From Streptomyces sennicomposti (GTDB taxonomy: Bacteria > Actinomycetota > Actinomycetes > Streptomycetales > Streptomycetaceae), in the NCBI RefSeq assembly GCF_019890635.1, contig NZ_JAIOAB010000039.1, positions 1-64,000 of the forward strand: 64,000 bases of DNA, read 5' to 3'. Shown here piece by piece: positions 8,162 through 18,835 of this stretch (positions within the stretch are counted from its first letter, which is position 1; each line of letters begins with the position of its first letter). The notes under the pieces are model-generated. The model made no database searches and was not told the origin of the DNA. It saw nothing but the letters and a program-made list of their open reading frames with translations. Made by a program: the position numbers and the translations under genes.

Positions 8162-9841
8162 TCACTTCCGGTGGGCGGACATGCCCTTGGCCGCCGCCTG
8201 GGTGATGTTGCGGGCCATACCGCCGAAGACGACGGCGTGGAAGGGCGCGACCGACCACCAGTAGGCGTGCCCCAGCAGGCCGCGCGGGTGGAACAGGGCG
8301 CGCTGCCGGTAGCGGGTGCGGCCCCGCTCGTCCGTCTCGGCGAACATCTCCAGCCAGGCGAGCCCGGGCAGCCGCATCTCCGCGCGCAGCCGCAGCAGAT
8401 GCCCCGGCTCGATCTCCTCCACCCGCCAGAAGTCCAGCGAGTCGCCGACCCGCAGCCGCTCCGCGTCGCGCCGGCCGCGCCGCAGACCGACCCCGCCGAC
8501 GAACCGGTCCAGCCAGCCCCGCACCGCCCAGGCCAGCGGGAAGGAGTACCAGCCGTGGTCGCCGCCGATGCCCTCGATCACCTTCCACAGCGACTCCCGG
8601 GAGGCGTCGACCGGGGCCTCCCGCACGTCCTCGTAGAGGCTGCCGCCGGCCCAGTCGGGGTCGGTGGGCAGCGGATCGCTGGGGGCGCCGGGCACGGCGG
8701 CGGACGACCAGCGGGTCGCGACCTGCGCCTCGCGCACCTTGCGCAGCGCCAGGGCCAGCGCGTCGTCGAACGGCAGCGGCCGGCCCGGCGGATCGGGGAC
8801 GTAGCGGGCGATGTCGTGCTCGCGGCAGACCACCTCGTGGCGCAGCGACTCGGTCAGCGGCCGGGCGATGGCGGCGGGCACCGGGGTGACGAGGCCGACC
8901 CAGTGGCTGGACAGCCCGGGGGTGAGGACCGGCACCGGCACGATGAGGCGGCGCGGCAGACCGGCGACGGCGGCGTAGCGGGCCATCATCTCGCGGTAGG
9001 TCAGCACGTCCGGGCCGCCGATGTCGAAGGTCCGGTTCACGTCCTCGGGCATGGCGGCGGAGCCGACGAGGTAGCGCAGCACGTCGCGGATGCCGATGGG
9101 CTGGATGCGCGTGTGCACCCAACTCGGGGTGACCATGACCGGCAGCCGCTCGGTGAGGTAGCGCAGCATCTCGAACGAGGCCGAGCCCGAGCCGATGACG
9201 ACCGCCGCGCGCAGCACGGTGGCGGGCACGGGCGCGTTCAGGAAGATCCGCCCGACCTCGGCGCGGGAGCGCAGATGCGGGGACAACTCCCGCTCGGGCA
9301 CTCCGTGCGGGGTGAGTCCGCCGAGGTACACGATCCGCCGCACCCCGGCGGCGTGCGCCCGCTCGGCGAAGACGCGGGCCGCGCGGCGGTCGGTGTCCTC
9401 GAAGGACGAGCCGGTCCCGAGCGCGTGCACCAGGTAGTACGCCACGTCGATTCCGCGCATGGCCCCGGCCACGGAGTCCGCGTCGGTGACGTCGGCGGCG
9501 ACGGTCTCCACGTCGTGCGCCCACGGCTGGTCGCGCAGTTTGCCGGGCGAGCGTGCCAGGCACCGCACCCGGTGGCCGGCCGCCAGCAGCTCGGGCACCA
9601 GGCGGCCCCCGACGTACCCGGACGCCCCGGTGACCAGGCAGTGCAGGGACCCCGTGTCCGGCCGCCCTTCGGCACCCGCCTGTCCGGCTGTGTCCGGCTG
9701 TCCGTGCGTGTCCGCCCGTCCGGCTGTGTCCGGCTGTCCGTGCCTGTCCGCCTGTCCGGCTGTGTCCGGCTGTCCGTGCCTGTCCGCCTCTCCGGCCGGG
9801 TCCGCCTGTCCGGCCGTGTCCGGCTGTCCGTGCGTGTCCAC
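8162..9841 (-). CDS. SDR-family NAD(P)-binding protein with DUF2867 domain and N-terminal repeats
   Basis: A 559-residue protein. After about 70 low-complexity residues comes an atypical/extended SDR domain: CLVTGASGYVGGRLVPELLAAGHRVRCLARSP at about 72-103, resembling NmrA/complex-I-type SDRs. The last 150 residues (GGDHGWYSFPLAWAVRGWLDR onward) match the DUF2867 domain that follows such SDRs. I chose the GTG at 9841 because GGAG lies 8 nt upstream; the frame stays open to 10087. The tail consists of four near-identical 12-residue HGQPDTAGQ-containing units. The gene is upstream of phr, and SDR-photolyase pairs are common near actinobacterial light-induced carotenoid genes. Substrate unknown. 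Confidence 0.8.
   Translation of the reverse strand: MDTHGQPDTAGQADPAGEADRHGQPDTAGQADRHGQPDTAGRADTHGQPDTAGQAGAEGRPDTGSLHCLVTGASGYVGGRLVPELLAAGHRVRCLARSPGKLRDQPWAHDVETVAADVTDADSVAGAMRGIDVAYYLVHALGTGSSFEDTDRRAARVFAERAHAAGVRRIVYLGGLTPHGVPERELSPHLRSRAEVGRIFLNAPVPATVLRAAVVIGSGSASFEMLRYLTERLPVMVTPSWVHTRIQPIGIRDVLRYLVGSAAMPEDVNRTFDIGGPDVLTYREMMARYAAVAGLPRRLIVPVPVLTPGLSSHWVGLVTPVPAAIARPLTESLRHEVVCREHDIARYVPDPPGRPLPFDDALALALRKVREAQVATRWSSAAVPGAPSDPLPTDPDWAGGSLYEDVREAPVDASRESLWKVIEGIGGDHGWYSFPLAWAVRGWLDRFVGGVGLRRGRRDAERLRVGDSLDFWRVEEIEPGHLLRLRAEMRLPGLAWLEMFAETDERGRTRYRQRALFHPRGLLGHAYWWSVAPFHAVVFGGMARNITQAAAKGMSAHRK
9681..9840. repeat. 36-bp tandem repeat encoding a 12-residue repeat
   Basis: Three full copies (9681-9716, 9717-9752, 9753-9788), an 18-bp half unit and a fourth, partial copy (9807-9840). 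The period is a multiple of three and the copies keep frame, giving (D/T)HGQPDTAGQA units at the SDR N-terminus. Copies are contiguous with no spacers, so this is not CRISPR. Confidence 0.85.
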
Positions 9842-10067
9842 GAGCGAGTCTCCAACCGGTCGGTCCGATGCCGTGCGCCGCGCCGCCGCCCGCCGTGGTC
9901 GCACACCCGGCGCGGACTGTCCACGTACCCGCTCAACGGCCCGGCGGCCCGGCGGACGCGCGACGTCACCCGAACGGGCTCCCGCCGCCGGCGCGCTCGC
10001 CCGGGCGCGGGCCGGCCCGCGCAGCCGACCCGAAAGCCGCCGGTCACCGCCCTCGCCGGGCCCCGCC

Positions 10068-11068
10068 TCAGACTGTTCCGTCCGCACCGCTCCCGAGCGC
10101 GCCGAGGATCTGCTCGGCCGCCAGCGTCGGCGTCAACTCGCCCTCCCTGACCCGCTGTTCGAGGACCGGCGCGAGCGCCCGCACCGCCGGGTCGGCGTAC
10201 AGCCGGCCCAGGATCTCGTCGCGGACCATGTCCCACGTCCAGTCCACCTGCTGGTCACGGCGCTTGGCGGCCAGCCGCCCGGTGGAGTCCAGCAGGGTGC
10301 GGTGCTGCTCCAGCCGCTCCCACACGGTGTCCAGACCCGCCGACTCCCGCGCGCTGCAACTGAGCACGGGCGGCGTCCAGAAGGCGTCCTTGCCGTGCAT
10401 CAGGCGCAGCGCGCCCGCCAGTTCACGCGCCGCGGCGCGGGCGTCCCGCTCGTGCGGGCCGTCCGCCTTGTTCACCGCGATCACGTCGGCCAGCTCCAGC
10501 ACACCCTTCTTGATGCCCTGCAGCTGGTCGCCGGTACGGGCCAGGGTGAGCAGCAGGAAGGAGTCGACCATGTTCGCGACCGCGGTCTCCGACTGGCCGA
10601 CGCCGACCGTCTCCACCAGGATCACGTCGTAGCCGGCCGCCTCCATCACGACGATCGACTCACGCGTCGCCTTGGCCACCCCGCCGAGCGTGCCCGCGGT
10701 GGGCGAGGGGCGCACGAACGCCGCCGGGTCCACCGCGAGACGCTCCATCCGGGTCTTGTCGCCCAGGATCGACCCGCCGGTCCGGCTGGAGGACGGGTCC
10801 ACGGCGAGCACCGCCACCCGGTGCCCCAGCGAGGTCAGCATCGTGCCGAACGCGTCGATGAACGTCGACTTGCCGACCCCCGGCACCCCGCTGACCCCGA
10901 TCCGCCGCGCCCGCCCGCCGTGCGGCAGCAGCGCGGTCAGCAACTCCTGCGCCAGCGCCCGGTGCTGGGGGCGGGTGGACTCGACGAGCGTGATGGCGCG
11001 CGCGATGACGGCACGCTTCCCGTCGAGGACACCCTTCACATACGCGTCGAGATCGACCGCCCCCGCCC

Positions 11069-11072
<4 letters not shown>
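10068..11072 (-). CDS. meaB: methylmalonyl-CoA mutase-associated GTPase MeaB
   Basis: A 334-residue G3E-family P-loop GTPase that loads and protects adenosylcobalamin on methylmalonyl-CoA mutase. Walker A is GVPGVGKST at 62-70, the switch segment is VDPSSSRTGGSILGDKTRM, the ETVGVGQSE motif follows, and NKAD gives guanine specificity. The start is a TTG at 11072 overlapping the mutB stop (TTGA); the coupling and match to the family N-terminus favour it. Confidence 0.93.
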
Positions 11073-13239
<2,167 letters not shown>

Positions 13240-13240
<1 letters not shown>

Positions 13241-15048
13241 CAGGACGCCTCCATGCGGTCGAGGGTGGCGGAGAGCACGGCCACGGCGTCGCAGCCCGCG
13301 TAGACGTAGGAGTCGACACCGGTGTACTGCCCGGGCCGGCCGGCGAGGAACACATGCGAGGCGCCGGCCGCCCGCAGCTCGGCGGCCACGGTCTCCGCCT
13401 GCTCCTCGTACAGCGCGTCACTGGAGCACAGGCACACCTCACTCGCCCCGCTGTCCTCGAACGACCCCTCGGTCACCGGCTCGACGCCGCCCGCCTGGAA
13501 GAGGTTCGCGGCGAACGTCAGGCGCGCCGTGTGCGCGGCGGCCGGGCCGATCGGGACCAGGAAGATTCGCGGCCGGGCGCCCGTCGCGGCCAGCCGGGCG
13601 TCCGAACGGGCGCGCAGCGCCTCGTACGCCTCGTCGCGCCGCACCCGCGGCAGACCGCCGGACCGCGCCTCGGGCGCGCTGACGCGCACCACGGGCTTCT
13701 CCGCCAGATGCGGGAACTCGCTGACGCCGGTGATGGGTTCGCGCCGCTTCGCCAGCCGCTCCGAACGCACCCGCCACGTCTCGGCCAGCTCCCGCTCCAG
13801 GTCGCCCGAGCGCAGTGCGGCCGCCTGGCCGCCGGCCCGCTCGATCCAGCGGAAGAACTCCCAGCCCGCGCGGGCCAGTTCGTCGGTCAGCCGCTCCACG
13901 TACCAGGAACCGCCCGCCGGGTCGATGACCCGCGCCAGATGCGACTCCTCGACGAGGATGGTGGAGGTGTTGCGGGCGATCCGGCGCGCGAACGCGTCCG
14001 GCAGCCCGAGCGCGTGGTCGAACGGCAGCACGGTCACGGAGTCCGCGCCGCCCGCCCCGGCGGCCAGCGTCGCCACGGTGGTGCGCAGCATGTTCACCCA
14101 CGGGTCGCGGCGCGTCATCATCACCGGCGAGGTCACCACGTGCTGGACCTGCGCTCCCGCGCGGGGCGCGCCGCACACCTCGGCGACCTTCGCCCACAGC
14201 CGGCGCGCGGCCCGCAGCTTGGCGATCGTCAGGAACTGGTCCGCGGTCGCCGCGTACCGGAACTCCAGCTGCGCGCAGGCCTGTTCGACGCTCAGTCCGG
14301 CCTCCGTCAGCTCGCGCAGATACGCGACCGCGGTGGCCAGCGAGGCGCCCAGCTCCTGCGCGGCCGAACCGCCGGCCTCGTGGTACGGCAGCGCGTCCAC
14401 GGTCAGCGCCCGCAGCCCGGGGTACGTCCCGGCGCACAGCCGGGCCAGCTCGGCGGCCGGAGCGAGGTCGCCCGGCCGCCCGGTGCGGGCCTCGTGGCCG
14501 AGCGGGTCCGCGCCGAGGTTGCCGCGCGCCGCCTCGGCGGCGACGCCCCGCTCCTCGTACAGCCGCAGCAGCTCCCGCGCGGCCGGCTCGGTGTCCGCGC
14601 CCGCGTCGAGCACGACGGGCGCCAGGTCGAGGTAGACGCCGTCGAGGACCGTGCCGAGGTCCGGCACCGGGATGCCGCCCTCCCCGGCGACCAGCCAGAG
14701 GGAGGTGACGCCGTTCTCCAGGTCCGCGAGCACGGTGTCGCGGTCGGCCACCGTGTGCCGTTGCCGGATGTCCCAGCCGCCCACGGTATTGCCCTCGGCC
14801 CGGCCGCCCCGGACGAAGGGCGCGAAGCCGGGCAGGCCCGGTTCGGGCGCGGTGTCGCGCGCGGTGTACAGGGGACGGGTGCGCAGCCCGTCCTCCAGTT
14901 GGGTGGACAGGGCTTCCTCGGCCGCGTCGCCCTCGACGTCCTTGCCCGCTTTGCGCAGGACACCCGCCACGAGGCGCTGCCACTGCTCATGGGTCACGTC
15001 AGGGAACTCGGCGGCCAGTTCAAGCCCGTCGTCAGGCAGGACCGTCAT
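13240..15048 (-). CDS. mutA: methylmalonyl-CoA mutase small subunit
   Basis: A 602-residue beta subunit of the heterodimeric mutase. It has the same barrel plus B12-like fold as MutB. The C-terminal region (PRIFLVPIGPAAAHTARLTFAANLF) lacks the DxHxxG cobalamin ligand, as expected for the noncatalytic subunit. It is first in the mutA-mutB-meaB operon. The start ATG has no ribosome site but sits 6 nt after a TAGCAT hexamer, suggesting a leaderless mRNA. Confidence 0.94.
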
Positions 15049-15060
15049 GCTCGGATGCTA
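15049..15060 (-). promoter_or_regulatory. probable leaderless promoter of mutA
   Basis: Reading on the minus strand, TAGCAT (15060-15055) is followed by exactly 6 nt and then the mutA ATG. This is the spacing expected when transcription starts at the A of the start codon. No purine-rich ribosome site is present. The -35 region is weak. Confidence 0.4.
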
Positions 15061-15273
15061 GGCCACGCGGCTAAATCCGCAGCAGAGGGCGCGGCTGTGA
15101 CCTTGCCCTCGCGGTCACTGTGACCTCCGCCTCGTCGCCCCGCGCCCGCGCCCCCGACGGGCCTCTGCCGAGGGCCGTCCGCCGCCGGATGAGATCATCG
15201 CGGGCGTGCGGGGCGACCGGCCGGGACGGCCCGGCCGGGCAGCGGGCGCGGGGATGCGACGGAGGCTGAAGAG

Positions 15274-15711
15274 ATGACCACGCGGACGGACGACGTCGAC
15301 CACGAACTGGTGCGGGCGGCGGCGGAGGTGGCCCGCACCCGCTGCCGGGGCGACAACCACACCATGGCGGCCGCGGCCCGCGCCCGCGACGGCCGCATCG
15401 TCACGGCGGTCAACGCCTACCACTTCACCGGCGGCCCCTGCGCCGAGCTGGTCCTGATCGGCGCGGCGGCCGCGCAGGGCGTCTACGAGCTGGAGACGGT
15501 CGTCGCCGTCGGCGACCGCGACCGGGGCGTCGTACCGCCCTGCGGCCGGTGCCGACAGGCCCTGCTCGACTACTACCCCGACCTGCGGATCATCGTCGGC
15601 GGGGGTGAGGGCGAGGGCGAGGGCCAGGGCCAGGGTTTGCGGGCCGTGCCCGTCGCCGAGCTGCTGCCCTCGACGTACGTCTGGGCCGACCACCAGCTCG
15701 ACGCCGAGTAG
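15274..15711 (+). CDS. cytidine deaminase-like zinc enzyme
   Basis: A 145-residue protein of the cytidine deaminase superfamily. Zinc and proton-shuttle residues are visible as GGPC56-A-E58 and PPC90-GR-C93. CAE rather than HAE at the first site is also the pattern in cytidine and blasticidin-S deaminases. A GEGEGEGQGQG insertion (about 111-122), encoded by a short GC-rich microrepeat, lies before the C-terminal strand. The ATG has a weak GAAGAG site. It stands alone, and its substrate (cytidine or a nucleoside antibiotic) cannot be decided from sequence. Confidence 0.8.
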   Translation: MTTRTDDVDHELVRAAAEVARTRCRGDNHTMAAAARARDGRIVTAVNAYHFTGGPCAELVLIGAAAAQGVYELETVVAVGDRDRGVVPPCGRCRQALLDYYPDLRIIVGGGEGEGEGQGQGLRAVPVAELLPSTYVWADHQLDAE

Positions 15712-15815
15712 CCGGGCGGGCCGAGCAGCGGAACGGACCGGGTGAACGGGCGGACCGAGTGGCCGGGCGGGCCGAGTGGTTCCGGCGGGGGCCTTCCCGT
15801 GCCAAGATGCCTACT

Positions 15816-15834
15816 CGCCAGTAAGTTACTGGCG
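15816..15834. promoter_or_regulatory. 19-bp perfect palindrome upstream of the SRPBCC gene
   Basis: CGCCAGTAAGTTACTGGCG, 9-bp arms around a central G, lies 39 bp upstream of the GTG start. The shape is typical of a dimeric repressor site such as a TetR-family operator. No candidate repressor gene is adjacent. Confidence 0.55.
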
Positions 15835-15872
15835 GGAAGTCGTCCTGTCCGTCCGCGTGGGAAGGAGCCACC

Positions 15873-16379
15873 GTGACCCGCGTCCTCACCGTGGCCCGCA
15901 GTGTCTTCGTCGAGGTCTCGCCCGAAGCGGCCTACGAGGCGGTGAGCCGCCCCGGCGACATGGGCCGCTGGAGCCCGGAGAACCTCGGCACGGCCGAGGG
16001 CGCGCCGCCCGGCCCGGCCGCCCTGGGCGACTCCTTCGTCGGCCGCAACAAGCGCGGGGCGTTCCGGTGGTCCACGCGGTGCACGGTGACCGCGGCCGAA
16101 CCGGGCCGCCGGTTCGCCTTCCGCGTCCACGCGATCGGGCTGAAGCGCCCCCGCCTGCGCGGCCCGATCGCCACCTGGGAGTACACCTTCGCACCCGAGG
16201 GCGCCGGAACCCGGGTGACGGAGACCTGGACCGACGACCGGCGGGCCTGGCCCGACGCCGTGGCGGGCGTCTTCGACCGGATCGTCACCTCGGGCAAGAC
16301 CTTCGCCGAGTTCCAGAACCGCAACATCGACATCACCCTGCGGAACCTGAAGCGGGAACTGGAGAAGAGCCGAGCCTGA
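15873..16379 (+). CDS. SRPBCC (START-like) family protein
   Basis: A 168-residue protein with the helix-grip START/Bet v1 fold seen in polyketide cyclase-like and lipid-binding proteins. It begins ARSVFVEVSPEAAYEAVSRPGDMGRWSPE, with TVTAAEPGRRFAFRV and WEYTFAPEGAGTRVTETWTD as the characteristic strands. The GTG start has a strong AAGGAG site. Such proteins bind a hydrophobic ligand; no catalytic residues can be assigned. It is monocistronic with a palindromic operator upstream. Confidence 0.75.
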   Translation: MTRVLTVARSVFVEVSPEAAYEAVSRPGDMGRWSPENLGTAEGAPPGPAALGDSFVGRNKRGAFRWSTRCTVTAAEPGRRFAFRVHAIGLKRPRLRGPIATWEYTFAPEGAGTRVTETWTDDRRAWPDAVAGVFDRIVTSGKTFAEFQNRNIDITLRNLKRELEKSRA

Positions 16380-16460
16380 CCGCGGGCCATGCGGCAGGGG
16401 CCGACCGTGCGGCGGTGGCTGGGCCGTGCGGCGGTGGCCGGGCCGGGCGGGCGGCGGGCC

Positions 16461-16592
16461 TCGGTCCGACAGCGCGCCGAACATGCCCGGCTCGTACGCG
16501 CCGCCCGGCATGCGCGTGATCACGCTGAACCGGTTGGCCGCGTTGATCATCGCGATCACGGCGACCAGGGTGCCGTACGCACGGGCCGTCCG
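16461..16592 (-). pseudogene. possible fragment of a carboxymuconolactone decarboxylase/AhpD-like gene
   Basis: One minus-strand frame reads RTARAYGTLVAVIAM, INAANRFSVITRMPGG, AYEPGMFGALSDR. This is protein-like and resembles the C-terminal helix and tail of AhpD/CMD-family proteins. Nothing upstream continues it and no start is evident. The similarity is from memory and is weak. The rest of the gap (16380-16710) holds a 19-bp imperfect tandem repeat at 16619-16656 and the DHFR-like gene's promoter region. Confidence 0.3.
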
Positions 16593-16710
16593 TACGGCGG
16601 TGAGTCCGGCGCACGGCGATGAATCCGCCGTGCGGCCATGAATTCGCCGTGCGGCGATGAGTTTTGCGGCCCCCTGCGGTCGTATCGTCGTCGACGACAT
16701 GGGAGGCACA

Positions 16711-17355
16711 GTGGCCCAGCTACTGAGAGTGCAGAACTTCAGCGTGTCCAGCGACGGCGTCGCCGCCGGCGAGGACCAGACCTTCGAGCGTCCGTTCGGC
16801 CATGTGGAGCCCGAGCGGCTGTTCGCGTGGGCCGGCGCCACGGCGAGCTGGCCCAACCGCACCGACCCCGGCGGCAGTCGGGGCCTGGACGACTACTTCA
16901 CCCGGGACTTCTCGCACAACATCGGCGCCGAGATCATGGGCCGCAACAAGTTCGGCCCCCAGCGCGGCCCGTGGCAGAACCACGAGTGGCGCGGCTGGTG
17001 GGGTGAGGAACCGCCGTTCCACACCCCGGTGTTCGTCATGACCCACCACGAGCGCCCGTCCTTCACGCTCTCCGACACCACGTTCCACTTCGTCTCCGGC
17101 GACCCGGCCACCGTCCTCGACCGGGCGCGCGAGGCGGCGCGGGGCAAGGACGTACGGCTCGGCGGCGGGGTGAGCACCATCCGGCAGTTCCTCGACGCGG
17201 ACCTGGTGGACACCCTGCACGTGGCGGTCGCGCCGGTGAAGCTCGGCAGCGGACTGCGGCTGTGGGAGTCCCCGGAGGACCTGCTCGACCGCTTCCACCT
17301 GGACGTCGTCCCCAGCCCGAGCGGAGTGACGCACCACGTGTTCTGGCGGAAGTGA
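16711..17355 (+). CDS. dihydrofolate reductase-family (RibD C-terminal-like) protein
   Basis: A 214-residue reductase of the DHFR/RibD superfamily. LLRVQNFSVSSDGVAAGEDQ is the usual N-terminal strand of the standalone RibD-C proteins. GRNKFGP, VFVMTHHERPS, LGGGVSTIRQFLDADLVDTLHVAVAPVKLGSGLRLWE and the HHVFWRK end match the family. I chose GTG at 16711 because GGGAGG precedes it; an ATG at 16699 would add four residues. The substrate is unknown; members are NADPH-dependent and often solitary. Confidence 0.82.
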   Translation: MAQLLRVQNFSVSSDGVAAGEDQTFERPFGHVEPERLFAWAGATASWPNRTDPGGSRGLDDYFTRDFSHNIGAEIMGRNKFGPQRGPWQNHEWRGWWGEEPPFHTPVFVMTHHERPSFTLSDTTFHFVSGDPATVLDRAREAARGKDVRLGGGVSTIRQFLDADLVDTLHVAVAPVKLGSGLRLWESPEDLLDRFHLDVVPSPSGVTHHVFWRK

Positions 17356-17410
17356 GCCGGTCCACACCGGACGCCGCCCCGCCGCGCAAGGACTCCGCCC
17401 CGTCCCGGAA

Positions 17411-17439
17411 CGGCGCCGCCCTTCAGCCGGGCGGCGCCG
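17411..17439. terminator. hairpin terminator after the DHFR-like gene
   Basis: CGGCGCCGCCC (17411-17421), 7-nt loop, GGGCGGCGCCG (17429-17439); perfect 11-bp stem. It ends the upstream gene. The following 380 bp before the dTDP-glucose dehydratase show no credible gene, only GC-rich sequence with frames of unlikely composition. Confidence 0.6.
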
Positions 17440-17818
17440 TCCACCGGTCGTCCCGCCGTGGGGTCAGCCCGTCACGGCCGGCTTGAGCACCTCCGCGCAG
17501 CACTGGCGGAACGTCGTCCCCGTGGCCGACTCGGGAGTGCGCGCGGCGGCATCGTCCAAGCCCCCGTGCCGGGGCACCCGCGCAACGCCGCCGGACCCCG
17601 CCCACCGCTGGTTCCGCGACCACCTGGCGGCCTCGGCACGGGCCCTGTCGGGTACGGGAGCGGCGGCGACTCCTGCCGGGGTGGTAGAACCGTGACCCTG
17701 CCCCCTCGACCAGCGGCCTCTCACCAGCACCCCCGGCCGGCGCCCCGACCGGAGACCCCGGCCCGCGGCCGACGGGCGCCCACTCCCGACCCGCACCCCA
17801 GCGAGACGCACCGACCTC

Positions 17819-18796
17819 ATGACCTCCCGCATCCTCGTCACCGGCGGAGCCGGCTTCATCGGTTCCGCGTACGTCCGCGCCCTGCTCGGCCCCTCGGGCC
17901 CGCCCGGCGTCACGGTCACCGTGCTGGACAAGCTCACCTACGCCGGCAGCCTCGCCCGCCTCGAACCGGTGCGCACCCACCCCCGTTACGCCTTCGTGCA
18001 CGGCGACGTGTGCGACGCGCCGACCGTGCGGCGCCTGGCGGCCGGGCACGACGAGATCGTGCACTTCGCGGCCGAGTCGCATGTGGACCGCTCCATCGAG
18101 GACGGCTCGGGATTCACCCTCACCAACGTCGTCGGCACCCAGGTGCTGCTGGACGCGGCGCTGCGGCACGGGGTGCGCACCTTCGTGCAGATCTCCACCG
18201 ACGAGGTGTACGGCTCGCTCCCCGAGGGCGCCGCGCGCGAGGAGGACCCGCTGCGCCCCAGCTCGCCGTACGCCGCCTCGAAGGCCGCCGCCGACCTGAT
18301 CGCGCTCGCCCACCACCGCACCCACGGCCTGGACGTCCGGGTGACCCGCTGCACCAACAACTTCGGCCCGTACCAGCACCCGGAGAAGGTGATCCCGCGG
18401 TTCGTGGCCACCCTGCTGACCGGCGGCAACCTGCCGATGTACGGCGACGGCCGGCAGGTACGGGACTGGCTGCACGTGGACGACCACGTCCGCGCGGTGG
18501 AACTGGTGCGTACGGCGGGCCGGCCCGGCGAGGTCTACAACATCGGCGGCGGCACCGCCCTCACCAACCTGGAACTGGCCGGGCGCCTGCTGGACTGGTG
18601 CGGCGCGGGCCCCGACCGCATCGAGCACGTCGCCGACCGCAAGGGCCACGACCGCCGCTACGCGGTCGACGACGGCAAGATCACCACCGAACTGGGCTAC
18701 CGCCCGCGCACCGCCTTCGCCCCGGCCCTGACCGCCACGGCGGACTGGTACCGCGCCCACCGTGACTGGTGGGAACCGCTGTTCACCGCCCGGTGA
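17819..18796 (+). CDS. rmlB: dTDP-glucose 4,6-dehydratase
   Basis: A 325-residue extended SDR that converts dTDP-glucose to dTDP-4-keto-6-deoxyglucose, the entry to most 6-deoxysugars. The NAD motif TGGAGFIG is at 8-15, the catalytic STDEVYG motif near 120, and YxxxK in SSPYAASKAAADL. CTNNFGPYQHPEKVIPRF and GDGRQVRDWLHVDDH are family signatures. No rmlA, rmlC or rmlD partner and no glycosyltransferase lies nearby, so it is a stray copy or serves a distant cluster. No strong ribosome site precedes the ATG. Confidence 0.92.
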   Translation: MTSRILVTGGAGFIGSAYVRALLGPSGPPGVTVTVLDKLTYAGSLARLEPVRTHPRYAFVHGDVCDAPTVRRLAAGHDEIVHFAAESHVDRSIEDGSGFTLTNVVGTQVLLDAALRHGVRTFVQISTDEVYGSLPEGAAREEDPLRPSSPYAASKAAADLIALAHHRTHGLDVRVTRCTNNFGPYQHPEKVIPRFVATLLTGGNLPMYGDGRQVRDWLHVDDHVRAVELVRTAGRPGEVYNIGGGTALTNLELAGRLLDWCGAGPDRIEHVADRKGHDRRYAVDDGKITTELGYRPRTAFAPALTATADWYRAHRDWWEPLFTAR

Positions 18797-18835
18797 GCGC
18801 CGGGGCGTTCGCGTGAGCGCCGGGGCGTTCGCGCC

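Noticed and set aside
6735..9563. One very long frame covering the photolyase and running back through the SDR gene
   Set aside because: Only the part from the ATG at 8108 is photolyase; the rest is an antisense-type shadow frame of the SDR gene in a different register.
9681..9840. 36-bp periodic repeat as a CRISPR array
   Set aside because: Copies are directly contiguous with no spacers, keep a reading frame and have no cas genes nearby.
17464..17937. Minus-strand 157-residue frame before the dTDP-glucose dehydratase
   Set aside because: It overlaps the true gene's start and has shadow composition with no motif.
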